From Lycocorax pyrrhopterus obiensis (taxonomy: Eukaryota > Chordata > Aves > Passeriformes > Paradisaeidae): a stretch of DNA of 64,000 nt. The stretch covers positions 51,660,975 through 51,724,974 of the forward strand of contig JACSVZ010000007.1 in assembly GCA_014706295.1 (NCBI GenBank), in the 5' to 3' direction. The notes under the pieces were generated by a model. It saw nothing but the letters and a program-made list of their open reading frames with translations. It did not search any database and was not told where the DNA came from. Shown in pieces: positions 12,593 through 25,391 of the stretch; position 1 is the stretch's first letter, and every line of letters begins with the position of its first letter. A program made the position numbers and the translations under genes.

Positions 12593-13373
12593 TCACACAT
12601 GCTAACAACATGGCTTATGATCTTTCCTGCCTAACCTTTCAAAACTTTACATGCCATATGAGCGTGTTAAAACCAGGAAATGAATATGCCTGTGACTTCA
12701 CAGAATTGGACATGGGCTTAGGTCTAAATCTGGTGCAAATATGTGCCCACCCTAAGTTAATCTGACCCCAGCGTGGCTACAGTTAGGATATTATTGGAGT
12801 GAGGTAGATATGTGTGCATACATGTTTAATTACTATCTGAGTTTTCATTCATTTAAGGAGTGTCTTGGTTCAAGGAAAGGGGAAAAACTTGGATCAAGGA
12901 AAGTAAAAAACTTGTACTGCCAGAAGTCATCTTTACCTGATGCTGCCTGAGACACACACACACACAAAAAAGAGTTTGGCCAGGTTAGACAGAAGATTCA
13001 TTAATGTGCCCTTGATGCAGCCTCTACCACAGGTGCTCACATAAAGCCCAGCCAGATGTAAAATCTAGATCAGAAGTTAAATTTCCTCCTGCAGGTATGT
13101 TGGCAAAGGCACTTGGTGCAGAGCCCCACACATGTACACCTGATTGGCGACTGTGAGGAGTTGTAGGTGAATGATGAAGCTATATAAAACAAAGATTTAC
13201 AGATTCAACCCATGTGCTTGGCAGATATATTAAAGTGTGCAGATTGTCATTATGTGCAGGGTTTGGAAAATGCAACAGTAATTCCTGTCGAGAGGAATCA
13301 AGAATTAAATGAGCCAGACCCTGGTGCCCAGCTTCTCATATGGCCTTAAGAACATGCACTATCTGAAAAGGGA
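12593..13373. other. unique noncoding DNA with short (AC)n
   Basis: No gene recognised. A dinucleotide AC repeat of about 7.5 units lies at 12952-12966. The stretch 12700-12775 may be a continuation of an ancient repeat but I cannot align it confidently. Confidence 0.5.
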
Positions 13374-13475
13374 CAGTGGTGGCTTATGGATATGGCACCA
13401 GCTTGGGAACCTGAGGTGTTGGGATCAATCTGCAGCATGGCCAGTGATCACCTCTGTCATCTCAGTTAAATAGGT
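13374..13475 (+). repeat. ancient tRNA-derived amniote SINE, 5' part
   Basis: The order 'GTGGCTTATGGATATGGCAC', 'GACTGGGA'-like sequence, 'CTGAGGTGTTGGGATCAATCTGC' and 'TGTCATCTCAGTTAAATAGG' follows the head of MIR-like amniote SINEs. In that family a tRNA-like region carries the B-box motif (GGTTCAATTCC, here GGGATCAATCTGC) and is followed by a core. It is strongly diverged, so promoter activity is unlikely. Confidence 0.5.
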
Positions 13476-13850
13476 TGTCTCCATATTTCTGCTTTCTTTC
13501 CACTTCAGAGTAAACTGTCATTATAAAAACAAGAAGTTTTTCTAAGGCGATATTTAGTTCCATCAAGAGGAAGTTTCTAATGATCTAGTGATCTGTGTAA
13601 TCCAAAGAGACCTAGGTATGTGAGCACAACAACTCTCTGTTAATCTCATTCTTGGCAAAGCCGGTATTATTGATTGGGTATCAGATCAGATGAGGCCTCA
13701 CAAAGCTACTCTAATTTTAGTATACCTTAATTTCAATATGATGTACTATTGAGCACAGCAACCCATTAATAGAAGATTTTTGTTTACAGATATATGTATC
13801 TATCTCAATACAAAATTCTTTTAAGAATAAGAGAATAAATTCACATCCTT
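13476..13850. other. unique noncoding DNA
   Basis: I see nothing recognisable here. It precedes the C-rich pentanucleotide array. Confidence 0.5.
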
Positions 13851-13890
13851 CCTCCCCTCCCCTCCCCTCCCCTCCCCTCCCCTCCCTTCC
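13851..13890. repeat. (CCTCC)n pentanucleotide array, G4-prone
   Basis: The plus strand has six CCCC tracts and one CCC tract, each separated by a single T. The minus strand therefore carries successive GGGG tracts with one-base A loops, the arrangement expected to fold into a very stable G-quadruplex. The homopurine-homopyrimidine mirror symmetry would also allow triplex DNA. Whether either structure forms in cells is not shown by sequence. Confidence 0.9.
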
Positions 13891-14089
13891 ATCTCAGTAC
13901 TCTTCTAGAGACATTTAATCCTCTTCACACTAAACTCTTGACTAAAAATTCCAAATAAAGCACCTGCTTCTAAAAGTCATGCTAGCCAATCAGGGACCAG
14001 AAATAAACCAGGTGAATAGTCACACACAATGAATAACTTAAAGTAAATAATCATAGTGTTCAAATTGCAGATAATTCATAGGGTACAGT

Positions 14090-14460
14090 TTGCTCACAAA
14101 AATAATTCAGCAGACAATTACAAATAATGATCTAATTTGGGAAAATCACAATCAGCTTGTGTGCATTACATTTACAGAAGAGCTGAATTTGCTGGATGAA
14201 ATATTTGTTATGAAGAGTTCAACCAGCTCCACTATTTACTTCACCGAGTAGCTAAATCCAAAGAGCACACAGTGGAAACCACTGCAGAAGGGAAATATTT
14301 ACATATTATCTATGTTAGAAGTGTGCAATGAAAGTTGGAGAGAATACACAACTAAAAAGGCATGCTAATCACCCTGGAAATCATAATGCAAAATTAGCAT
14401 GCAATAGAGGCTAAATGGCAAGCAAATAAATGCAGACACGTGACCAAACTAGGCCAGAAA
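14090..14460. promoter_or_regulatory. enhancer-like block rich in homeodomain/POU sites
   Basis: This unique, repeat-free stretch has many AT-core motifs typical of vertebrate developmental enhancers. Examples are CAATTAC near 14115, an octamer-like ATGCAAAAT near 14386, TAGCATGCAA, CTAATTTG, and a CACGTGAC E-box near 14437. A perfect 10-bp inverted repeat (14360-14369 with 14393-14402) brackets the octamer-like site. The text resembles deeply conserved noncoding elements in style, but conservation cannot be tested from one sequence. Confidence 0.3.
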
Positions 14461-15929
14461 ATTCCAGATCAGTATCTTACTTCCTCACTGATAGTATTTA
14501 TTTCATGGGTAGGGGAATGGAATGATGTTGTTACTATTGTTGTAGGGCACAGACCAAAATTCCAGATTCATTTGGCTTACACACACACAAGGTTCCTAAT
14601 TTCTATCCCATAGAAACTGACCGATGTTACCAGGTTCATACTAGAACCTGAAGGAGTGCAAGGTGCTTGAGATGGCTACGCAAAAATCTGTGGACTGCCT
14701 TTAAAATTTTGAGCCCAATTTAGCAAAACTGAAATATAATTACATTTCCCAGTAATCACATTTTGTTTTGGTTCTTCCAGAAGACAAGGCAAGAAATGGA
14801 GCAGGACACACAGACAGATTTAGCCCTCTGTTCTGGGTGAATCTCTCCATTGTTACATTTTGGGATCTTTCTTTGCAGGAGCTTATCCTGTCTCATCTTA
14901 GCTAAGGGCTGTCAAACTACACCTTCCAGATCAGAATATTCACTTCTGACCTAGCTTGGGCCAAGTTTTAGACCAGAGGATGTTTATTAGACAGCTTTAC
15001 AGTTCTAAACAAACTTATATTGTTCCACAGCTTTAAGTACGGAATTTCTCATGAACAACATCATGTCTCAATTTCACAATCTCTATTATAGACTTTATTT
15101 ATAATGCCTTGTGGGAAAATATTCTTAAAGCAACATTGAAGAAAGGAGCTTCAAATGAACATATGCTGAAGTTAATAAATTATAACATTTCTTGTTCTCC
15201 TTTCCCCTTATTTTGCTTCCCATGTTTTGGGACCAATCCCAGGCAGACCAGGTCCAAACAAAACTGAGTAAAGATTTAGGAGGCAGCTTGGGATCAACCC
15301 CATTTTAGCAGTACTGTTCTTACCACACCAGGATGTTATGCAGTTTCATCTTTTTCTCTTTTTGAATGTTGGCCATCGTTTCAGCCTGCCTGCTCTGCTG
15401 CACGGAATTTGATATGCAAGTCACAGAAGTGTCCCAGATTTGGTTTTGACCAAAAAAAGTGAGTTTTCTAAGGACCCATAGCCACAGCATTGATATTTCC
15501 TACACCATATGGTACAGGAATATTCAGTGGGAGTTGAGGCAGTAGAAGAATCCTGGGTGAGGCTGCATGAAGCTACAAACAGCATTTGAAAACTGAGTTG
15601 TCTCACCACTCTGACCAGAGAGTCTCCACAAACCACTAATAAATGTACTCTAGACCACAGCTGGGGAAAGGCTGAGATAGTTAAATCATTTAAAAACCAG
15701 AACATGTTCTTCATTCACAGACCTTTCTTTAAAGGGGAATGAAAATGAGGCACAGTGTCTGACAAAGCATTTCCTTTAGACAATACAATACTTACTTTTA
15801 ATTTATAATCCAGTTTACTTGGCAAAAATTACTTTTCCTCCTCATTTCACTGCTATGTACTTTCTTGCCTCTACAGGAACCCAGCTGGTCACCACTTTCT
15901 GCCCTAGAGGTAGCTGCTTTTCACTGGTG
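14461..15929. other. unique noncoding DNA
   Basis: No gene recognised. The 97-codon minus-strand open frame at 15421-15714 has no known domain and no splice-like boundaries. Confidence 0.5.
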
Positions 15930-15992
15930 CTTTATATTGTTGTGAAGTGCTTAGGGATTTACAAGATGGAAGACACTATAAATGTGAGAAAT
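15930..15992 (+). repeat. ancient MIR/L3-like tail
   Basis: 'GTGAAGTGCTTAGGGATTTA' followed by 'AGATGGAAGACACTATAAATGTGAG' matches the 'GTGAAGCGCTTTGGGATC..GATGAAAGGCGCTATATAAATG' tail shared by ancient amniote SINE and L3-type elements. The orientation is plus. Only the last 60 bp are recognisable. Confidence 0.55.
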
Positions 15993-18900
15993 TGTGGAGC
16001 TTGTTAAAGTTATTACGAAATTTCCACTTTGTATTAGTCAGATCTTTTCTCAGCCACTTTACCACTGAAGTCATCAAAATGTCATCCGTCCTTTCAACTA
16101 GGAAAGAGGGCTTGCCAGATTCATTTAAATGGCATTATCCATCCTAAAATTCTGGTCAATTTGGACGACTGATGCCTGCACCCAGTTTATCCACATTTTT
16201 GCTCGTGCTCTGCAAATTTCAAACTATGCAGAATTTGAACTCTCCCTGAAAGCAATGTTTGTTAAAACCAGTCAAATATAACTGTACCATCACAAAAAAA
16301 AAATAAAAAAATAAAAAATCTTGAAAACAAAGAAACTTAAAAAAACCACCCCAGGTTGCTCAGACAAATCCATATCTTAATTACCCTTTACTTCTCTCTT
16401 GATCTTGCATGTGTCAAATCATGAAAGAAAAAATTTGCTTTACAGCTCAGGACATCATAGACAAAAACAGTCATTACAGCATATGCACGTACACAAAATC
16501 TTCATCAGCTTAAGTTAGTCCAAATGGTCCAGTGAGGAAACAAAGAATTAACTAATTCATTGTGTGAACAGCCTGCTGGTCATTAGCAGCTCTACAGAAA
16601 GAGACGTCAGCTTAACTAAAACATTATTGTTGAAGTCAAAAAAAAAAAAAAAAAGAAACACCACAATTATGACATTCAATTATTCTATTAAGTGAAATTA
16701 ACTATTCTTCTTGTTCTTTCAAAAGAGCAAGATAAAGCACAGGATCCAAATAATTAGGTCAGCGGCAATGAATTCTGCAGAAAAGCTGTCTAGACTTCTA
16801 TTTTCGTTTTCAAATTTGAGTGGTTGGGTATTGTGTGTTTGTGTGCATTTGCTGCTTTGAATTCTCAGGGTGGTCACGTTAATAAGTTTGCCCCAGCACG
16901 CAGAGTGAAGCCTGGATCAAGGTGTGGCATTCCCGCTTTGATGTCGGCTGTCACACTCAGCTGCCTCTCGATCTCTTTGGCTGCCATCAAGTCTGTTGTT
17001 GTGGGAGACCAGGTAAACCAGGGCTGTTCTGCTGGGTGGCACAACTCAAAGGAGGGTCAGTTCAGGTATGCCGTGAGGGGTTGTGGTCCTTAGAAGCTAA
17101 ATATACAAGGAGAGCATAGCTTGTAACAAACGTTTTTAAAAAAAGGCATTGATTCTCACTGGGCTTTCAGCAAGAGGCCACAGAATGTTAGAGCAACAGC
17201 AATTACTGAGGTCTGTTTGCAAAAGGTCCTGCAAAGGGAAACTGTACAGTGGAATGGCAATGGTGGACCAAGATAAACAGTGAGTTGGCAGGTATTTAGA
17301 GAATTAGGAGCACAGCTCACAAAAAACTTATAGAAGAAAGGTGTGTGAGGGGATAGAGAGTGGAATAAGGCTTTCTTCAACTAGGAATTTGCTGGACATT
17401 CCAGAAACAGAACACTTTAAAAGCAATATTTTCCCACCTTTTCTCTTCCTACAAACACTAGTAACTAATAGCAACTGTCTGCAAAGCAAGATGCAAAACT
17501 GAATGAGCAGTTTAAAAGGAAGAGTGCAATACTAGCTTTTCCTTGAGCACAGGGAGGTCTGTTTCAAAGGGAAGCTCAGTAGGTGCAGTCTATTATTTAT
17601 TAGTGTGACTAATGCGAGGAACTCCCATGGTTCACACAAGGAAGTTCTTCCCTGCTTATCTCAACATTCTGTAGGATAAAAAACCTTTCATGCATGTTGT
17701 CCTCAAATATCAAAAATGTTTTCATCTGAAAAAGAGGGTGGAAACCTAGTAGACTCATCCCAGAAGCTGAATCATCACACTGTATTTCTGAGATGCTGCT
17801 ATGATGTAAACTGTGACTGCTCTCAGCAGTCACACTGAACACTGAAAATTTTAAAAATTAAACATTTTAACACAAATGTGAAAGCTTCTGTTTACCAAAG
17901 ACTCCATCTCCTGCTCTTATTTTCTACTCTTTACCCAGGCTGGTAAACTGATGGAAATTTTGAAGTGACAACTGAATGAGTATGGGACTTCTGAATTTGG
18001 TCCTTTAAAAAAAGTAACAGTGTGAAACTGAAAACCAGCCAGTAGCCTCAAGCTTTTCTAAAACTAAATACCAGAGCAATGCTTTTGCATTTCTTCTATT
18101 CTGTCAAAGTTGCCACCTTGAGACAAACATACAGCTAAGGTCAGAAGCAGCCTTGCAAGGCTGCCTGAAACAAGCAAGCACATTCACCCAATGCCAATAA
18201 CTTCTGAGGATTTGTGGAGGAGTATGAGCTGCCACATACAATCCAAACTGGAACTCATCTTGCTACATGGCTTTTTTGACAGCATAGTGAACACTACTAG
18301 GGGTCACAATAAAGCCTACAATTTGAAAACAAGGCTGAAAACACTGCAAACACCAGTCAATTTATTAATAACTTCTGAGGTTAAATATGGTAAACCAAGA
18401 AACTGTTCTGCTGCCCACCCCCAAAGTCCTGCACAAGGAGACTCCCTCATTTCACAATTGCTTCACGCTCCTTATCATGGGATCTACAGTTTTGCATTCT
18501 CCTGCTCCATAGTCCATGCAGCTTGGATGGTCAATTACTCATTTTACATTTATTAATTTAATTTTCGCTTTTCTACAAACCCAGGTGGTTACTTGGGACT
18601 GGAGTAGTGGGAAATCATTTGGCATGAGAGGGGCTCTGCTATACAACATCAGATGATGCAGCCCTGATATGGTGTAGCAATAAACAAGTTTCCAGATCTT
18701 AGAGAGGAACAAAACAGGAGATTTTTCATCAGTTCCTCAAGAAAATGCAACTAAGTTTTCTGCAGGGAAAAAAAAAAGTGTGGCACCAGGACAGCCTTAA
18801 AACACATTTTCAAAAGAAAATTAATATTTCAAAGGTGTAGACAATGCATATCTAACATTAAGAACAGAGAATATACACCATTGACTTAGGAACTGCCTAT

Positions 18901-21900
18901 CCATCAGCAAGGGCTTGTAGGAAATGATCCCATGATTCAGTGTGAGATGAGAAGATGTTAACAGAGCATCACGTATTAGTGCAACACCACTTTAGTCATT
19001 TGTTATTTGATGCATATTTGGAGTGAACTGCCAAGAGCTCTTCAGCAAACTTCAGCCACAAGATACGTGGAGTTACTACTGTGGTCAGTTCAGTTCCGGA
19101 AGTCTATAAGTAATCTTATTTTTACTTTCTCTTTTTTTTCCCCCTTGTGGACTGTAAGTGTTCATTATTTTATCAATGTTAACAATGGAATAGATGAGTA
19201 AAACTTCCAGAGGCATCTAAATGACTTAAGGACAATAAATCCCATTGGCTTTGGATTCTAAGTCAATTAGATGCATTTGAAAATTTTACCTTTTATCTGC
19301 ATGCTTCATTAGTCAGATTTATTAACCAATCATTTAGGAAGGAAAAGGCCAGAGCAAAAGGATCCCCAAAGTGTAAAATTTACAACACTGCTATCTATCC
19401 TCACCAATTGCCCAAGTTTAATTCTCTAATTTAATTCATTAATTAAAGAATATGCTAATTGACTGAAAAACCCAGGCAGAGGTTTTTCTCTCAGCTCTTT
19501 CCCGTTGAGAAAAACGGATCCCAGTTCCTAACAAAATACACATATCAAGCATAAGGCCATTGAAATTCTTTTCAGATCTGAGCTCATGTTTAGCACAGGA
19601 GTAGTTATCCCTATTGAATACACTATTTCACCTGAACTTTCCCAAGAAATGGGATTTTCATAGTTTGAATTTCTCATCAGTTCTCTGGCCCATTGCATTC
19701 CGTTGTCAGCAAGTTTATTCCAAATATTCCATTCTGAGTTATTTTCCACTCATTTAATTTCACTCATTTTACTCGATCTCTATGCCCTAGTGCTACCTAA
19801 AATAATTCCTCAACGCTTTTGCCAAGACTGAGCCAAATGGACGAAAAGCCTCAAGGTCCAAGAAAAGCATCTCTGCAGAGCCAAGTGTTTGTGCTTCACT
19901 GTAATTCCCTTTTTTCATACTGCTGACATCTCTGTAGGTAGCTTTTTTGCCTCTGGGCAATAGGGTCGTAGGTTCATAGTACAGCAAAGGGGGAAGGCTG
20001 GAGAACTTCCTTTCCTCTTGGCCCAAAACAGCTATGCGCTGTATTTCTCTACTGTTCCCATCTGCTACATAAACATTTAATAGCCCACAACTGTGCTGAA
20101 AAGCTGATAAATTCTGACACATTGGCCCATTTTCTCACTTAAGACTACAGTATGAAATAGTATATGGCCTTCTCAGTGAGAGAATGCATTCATGTCCCAT
20201 CCCTATTTTTAAAATGTTTTCAATATAAAATCTTTCAGATTCAGAGACAAATATCTTACAGAAACTCTTGACCTCACACTCATGATAAAAAAAGTAATCA
20301 AACTCCCAAAACAGCATTGGGATTATTTGCCTGTGAATATTTCTGTCTATTTACAGTAGATCAGAATTAGTAAGAGAGATAGAATGGAGGCTTTATATCA
20401 TCAATTTAACATTAATTACCTAAATCTCTTTGAGGACATGTAACAAAAAGCCCCCGACATTTGTGTCACAAAGATTATTATAACATATTGCCAAGTCATA
20501 GCATTGCTGCACTGGTTGATAGAATTCAAATTCAAATCCAGGCTAAAGATGCTACAGCTGTCACCCTTGCCCAGAAAAGCCCTCTTAGGTTCAAAAGTTA
20601 GCCGTCCTCCTGCCTGCCTCCACCAAGTCAGCTCCTGATCCCTGGAGATTACTAATCCCGACTTCTCTGCACATAGTTGACAGGAAGAATAAAGCTATTG
20701 TGCCTTCCTAATAATTCAGGCTAATCACATATTTATAAAAGAAAATTAGGAAGAAGTGATTAACTCCTTCCAGTTCAGCCATTGATAGTATAGAGTTTAT
20801 AAAGAGGCAGCTGGAATAGCTTTAAAATGTGTTTAAATTTTAACACACTGTTATAAAATGATAAATGTTTAAATAACTATGTTTTGGTTTAGCCTAGTTG
20901 CCCAATACTGTACCACTGTCACCAAGGAAACATGGAAACGGGAGGTGACAGAGGCTTGTGTTTTGAATGCATGTAGTCAACCTGAAAGTGCAGCTATAAT
21001 GCATGGCAGGTCCAGTTCAGGTGTCCACCCTTCTGAACGAAAAGCATTAGCAAACAATTGAAACAGAAAATTTATGTATGATATGATTCATGGAGGATAT
21101 GTTTTGAATCCCTGCAAGTTTGGAAGGGTTCCCATCCTTATTTTTTGTGTGTTTTAAAATGCTATGAATTCTACAGTGATTCTGTACCCAGTGCAATACA
21201 AAACAAAAAAATGGCCACCACTCTTCAGTGTTTGCAGTCCCATGAGTTCAGTATTAAGAGAGTACAGGTAGACCTAAAAATGACAAACCAGAAAAGCCTC
21301 AAAAAACCCAGAATCCAGCGAGTTGCCATGGGCTTAGACAGGAGCTGTTCCCTTATCCCTGTGTTCCTGGTATTTCCTACATCTGCCACAGAGGTATTGA
21401 TTCACTCACGATTTTCTCAAGTTCCCATTCAAGGAGAGGCTGGGCAGTGCTTGGTGACATCCGTGTGTAACAAAGTCACAGGCACACAGCACCTCTCAAG
21501 AAAAAATCAGTATACCAGCAATTGTGGCCCATTGCATGAAAGGTCCTCTAGCAAGGGAGAAGGAAATGGCATATTTAAAGAGAGCAATATGCTAGAAGAA
21601 AATTAATTACTGAAACCACCCTCATATTGTCCTGTCCCTAACAGCAAGCAATTTAAAACAGTGTCTTCTCTGCAGTAACACCTTTAAAAATAAAGTGATA
21701 TGCATATTTTTGTTTTTGTCGAAAATCTTTACTTTTATCAGGCACAACACACCATGAATATTGTCAAGAACTAGTGACTTTTAGATTCTTCCCTATATTC
21801 TGACAATCTGTTCATCCAGGAAAGAAATGATGAAAACTTTACTGGTTCTTTGACTATTAACCTTTAATCTTAGTCAAAAATTGAATGAAAATACAGTATT

Positions 21901-22743
21901 TCTATGGAAATCCCAGTATGTTCCAGGCACTTCCTTCCCTTTGACCCAACTCCATCTTTATTTCAGCCTCATTATTGAAACTGTTATTTAGGATAGGGGA
22001 AAGCAGGAAAGACAGACAGCCAAAAAGGACAAAGAGCCCAATCACATTCAGAATTTCTGCTCATAGAAATGGAGAGCTGAGGTTGTGGATGCAAACATAG
22101 AGCCCTATTGGCAAGGGTAGGATGTTTGTATGGAATGAAAGAACTGCAGGTTCAAGTCCTTACATTTTGAAATGTCTCCATTTCACACTGCATTAGCAGA
22201 AATGTATTGATAACTTTAAAAATGTACTGAAATTTCTGATTTTCAGTCTAATTTCAGAATAAGATTTGCAGTACTATATTTCATCCTACCTGTTTTATCA
22301 CCGGCCAGAATTATAGCACTCCTCCAGTAGTTTTTAAGAGAGAAACACGAGGCTCTGAGACTCTACATCTGAACCAGGATGTGTTTTATCTGGGAAAACC
22401 TGTGTATTTCTAATGAATGCTAAAATCAGTGGAAAAAAAAAAAAACAGATGGAGCTCTAATGCACTTTAGCCAGCAGAAGTAAATCTCATTTGTTTATCC
22501 TGAGGAGTTAATGGGTTAAAAAAATGGTTCAGCACTGTTTACCACTCATTCTGACACCATCTGAAGAATGGGTTGTTTCTTTCATTTTTGTCCTTTTTCA
22601 GTCACCTCAGAAGGCCAAATTCATGCGTGAATGTTTTCTTCTTTGTCCTTCTCTCTCCTCCTTCCTTCTCTCTCTTCTTTTCATATGATCATGCAGAATT
22701 CTTGTCATTCATCTTTTGAGTTGTTTGGTCATAGACATCAATG
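15993..22743. other. long unique noncoding segment
   Basis: No gene, RNA or clear mobile element recognised in nearly 7 kb. A-rich tracts lie at about 16290-16318 and 16638-16654, with 13 A at 22433-22445, and a pyrimidine tract at about 22645-22682. The longest open frame in the window's unique part (21145-21606, plus, 153 codons) starts in a poor context, has no signal peptide, domain or low-complexity signature I know, and is not flanked by splice signals. AT-rich blocks with TAATTA-type cores near 19420-19460 and 20700-20765 could be regulatory, but this is not testable here. Confidence 0.5.
16638..16654. repeat. poly(A) run, 17 nt
   Basis: Seventeen consecutive A with a short A-rich continuation. 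No retroposed gene body is recognisable upstream. Confidence 0.9.
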
Positions 22744-22996
22744 TCTTTAAACTGAAAGAGAGTAGGTTTAGATTAGATATTAGAAAGATATTCTTTACTC
22801 AGAGGGTGGTGAGGCACTAGAACAGGTTGCCCGGAGAAGCTGTGGATGCCCCATCCCTGGAACTGTTCAACGCCAGGCTGAATGGGGCTCTGAGGAACCT
22901 GGTCTAGTCAAAAGTGCTCCTGCCTGTGGCCAAGGGGTTAAAAGTAGATAGCCTTTAAGGTCTGTTCCAATCCAAACCATTCTACGATTCTATAAT
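22744..22996 (+). mobile_element. CR1 LINE 3' fragment
   Basis: The sequence begins in 'TTTAAACTGAAAGAGAGTAGG' and continues through 'TTAGATATTAG', 'GGTGGTGAGGCACTAGAACAGGTTGCC', 'GTGGATGCCCCATCCCTGGAA', 'CAACGCCAGGCTGAATGGGGC' and ends 'CCAAACCATTCTACGATTCTA'. This is the standard avian CR1 3' region in order, with scattered substitutions. It is about 250 bp and 5'-truncated, so it has no coding capacity. Confidence 0.95.
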
Positions 22997-25391
22997 TCCC
23001 AAAGAAAATAAAAGACATTCCAAAATAAAATACGAAAACTAGAAGCTTACAATGACCTCTTAGTATGAATGAGCAGGAGAAGAAAATGAATGTTGAGGAA
23101 AAAATGTCTTGTTTACAAACATTTATCTTCAATTATTAAGTATTTATGGAGGAAAATAGCCGTAGATACATGATTGGCAAATTGGCTTATGTTTAAATAA
23201 TGTGTCTAAAGTTTGACTGAGCATGGAAGTTCATCTTTAAATAAACAAATGGTACCATAATGTTACAGTCATGAAATATAAACAAGCCACAGTCATGGTA
23301 TCTGCCTGCCACACTAAAGTTGTGCAGAAGCATCCGAGTTTCCTTAAGCTCTTTCAGTGAACTGTGAAGAAGTTCGTATCAAGGAAAGTCACTGAAGCGT
23401 GTTACACTCACAGCTTTTCCTTTCATTGCATCTCAGTACCCAAGTCTGTTGGCGAACTGAGGTTGCCGGGAATGGAAACAAAGGAACATTTCCTAATGTT
23501 ACCTGAAAACCAGGTAACTTTATCTCTCCAAACACTTCAGCTCTTCAGCACTCATTGTGGAATTACACACAACGTGCCTCAGATGCAAAACCTTCTTTGA
23601 GGTTCAGGAGACAGTGGCAGAAACAGGCAGGTGAGCAGGGAGTTTTGTTAGGCTGATTTGCTGGGTTTGTCTCTGTTGCTGAGCCCGTTATTACAGTGTG
23701 AACTGCTGACAGCTGTCCATCTGTCTGGTCCCCACCCCTCATGGTAGCGCATTTGCACTGCCAAGCATCTCATCCCTACTTCACTGTTATGAGGACTGAT
23801 AGTCACAAGAAGATGTTCTATTTGCTTTTTGGAGAAGTCAGGATAGAAAGGTGGTGCATGCAAATCTGAAGAGATTTGGACTTGGTAACTGTGTTGAGAA
23901 AAATATTCTAGAATAAATGAATTAATGTCTGTTAGCCCACAATCAGATTTGTCCTGTGACCAAAACATTGATAGGGAAAGCTGCAGACATTCTTCAAAGG
24001 ATAAACATTACTTGCACTCCCAGAAACGTAGCACTTGGGAAAGAAATCGATTCTGCTTCCTCACATGTCCCCTTCCCCTCTTCTAAACCTTGCTCCTGTA
24101 GCAGATGGGTTTAGCCTTTTTTGAGAGGCACAGCTGCAGCTGGTTGCACAGAGAGGAGCTGCCTCAGGGCCACTGTAGGCCATGGAGAGCTCACTGGAGT
24201 TAGAGTGTGACCCTGAACCCAGTATTTAAATCACACATAAAGCAGAGTCCAGAGTGCTCTTGCCAGTCTTACTGAACAGTAGATTTGTGTTCTCAATAGG
24301 CTAAAGATCTCCAAACATGATTTTATACATAATTTTAAAAATATCTGTAAGAAGCAGTTTCTTTCTCAGTTCTCTTTTTTTTCTTTTTTTTTTTTCAACT
24401 GATAGCGTGTGAAGAGCATATTTACCACTTTGGGAAAATGACATGAAAAAATACATTTGTAAAAGCAAGAGAAATTCTACCAAAGGTGATGAAAATGAAG
24501 AGACATTCTCCACCATGGCAAACAGGGTACCACTAGTGAATAGTCTATGTCCATCTATCCATGCTTGGACAGCCTTCTTGGAATGTCCAGTTCACAGTGC
24601 ACAGAAGGTCTGACTCATCATTCTTTTATACTTTGCAAAGTTTTCTCCACAGACATGAACTGGGAGTGAATGCTACCAACCCAATATTACCTACCTGCTT
24701 ATGTCCATGGCAGTCCATTGCTTTTTCTGGGCAACATGAATGATTTGAAAGTGTCAACAACACAAGGAATCAGATCTGAAGCATTTTAAGGACTTATCAG
24801 ACCACATTGCGAACAATGGAGTGTGATATGGAAAGCATTTTTAGCTTGGCGAATGCAGATGAGAAAACATAGGGATTGAGCAATTAAAAGCCTTGATTCC
24901 CCCCTCCCACCTCCAGCATATGGCAGGAAATTGGACCAGAATCAAGTGATGTCTCTCCTTGGTGGAGTCTGACTTCTGACCTCTAAGACAATGGAGTCAC
25001 AAGCTATCCTGAGGCTTGATTGAGAAGCCACTTCAACATTTCCATAAGTCATTCTGCCATTGCAGATCTGTCACAATTTTGTCATAAAGTTTGCAGAATT
25101 CTGTTGACATTGTGTCATCTCAATAAATGCAAAGGGAAAAAAAATGAGTCGGGGCAGGTGCGAGCACAGATTTCAAGTCTAATGCGTGGGCTGCTGCATG
25201 TCTTCTGACATAATCTAGGCTCTCATACTTGATGTTTTTCTGGAGCCGTGGTGAACTCTTCCATCCTTTAAAGCGATCAACCTCATTTGACTAATTTGAG
25301 AAGGAAAAAAAAAAAAAGAAAAACACTTCACTTCCCCTCTCAAAGCATCCTCGGCCAACTTGGATCTTTAAAAAAAGTAACTTAACGATTT
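22997..25391. other. unique noncoding DNA
   Basis: No gene recognised. T-rich tracts occur near 24375-24396 and an A run of 13 at 25305-25317. The minus-strand open frame at 23648-23968 (106 codons) has no identifiable family. Confidence 0.5.

Noticed and set aside
21145..21606. 153-codon plus-strand open frame
   Set aside because: No recognisable domain, no splice signals at its ends, and no GC or codon contrast with its surroundings. One such frame is expected by chance in 64 kb.
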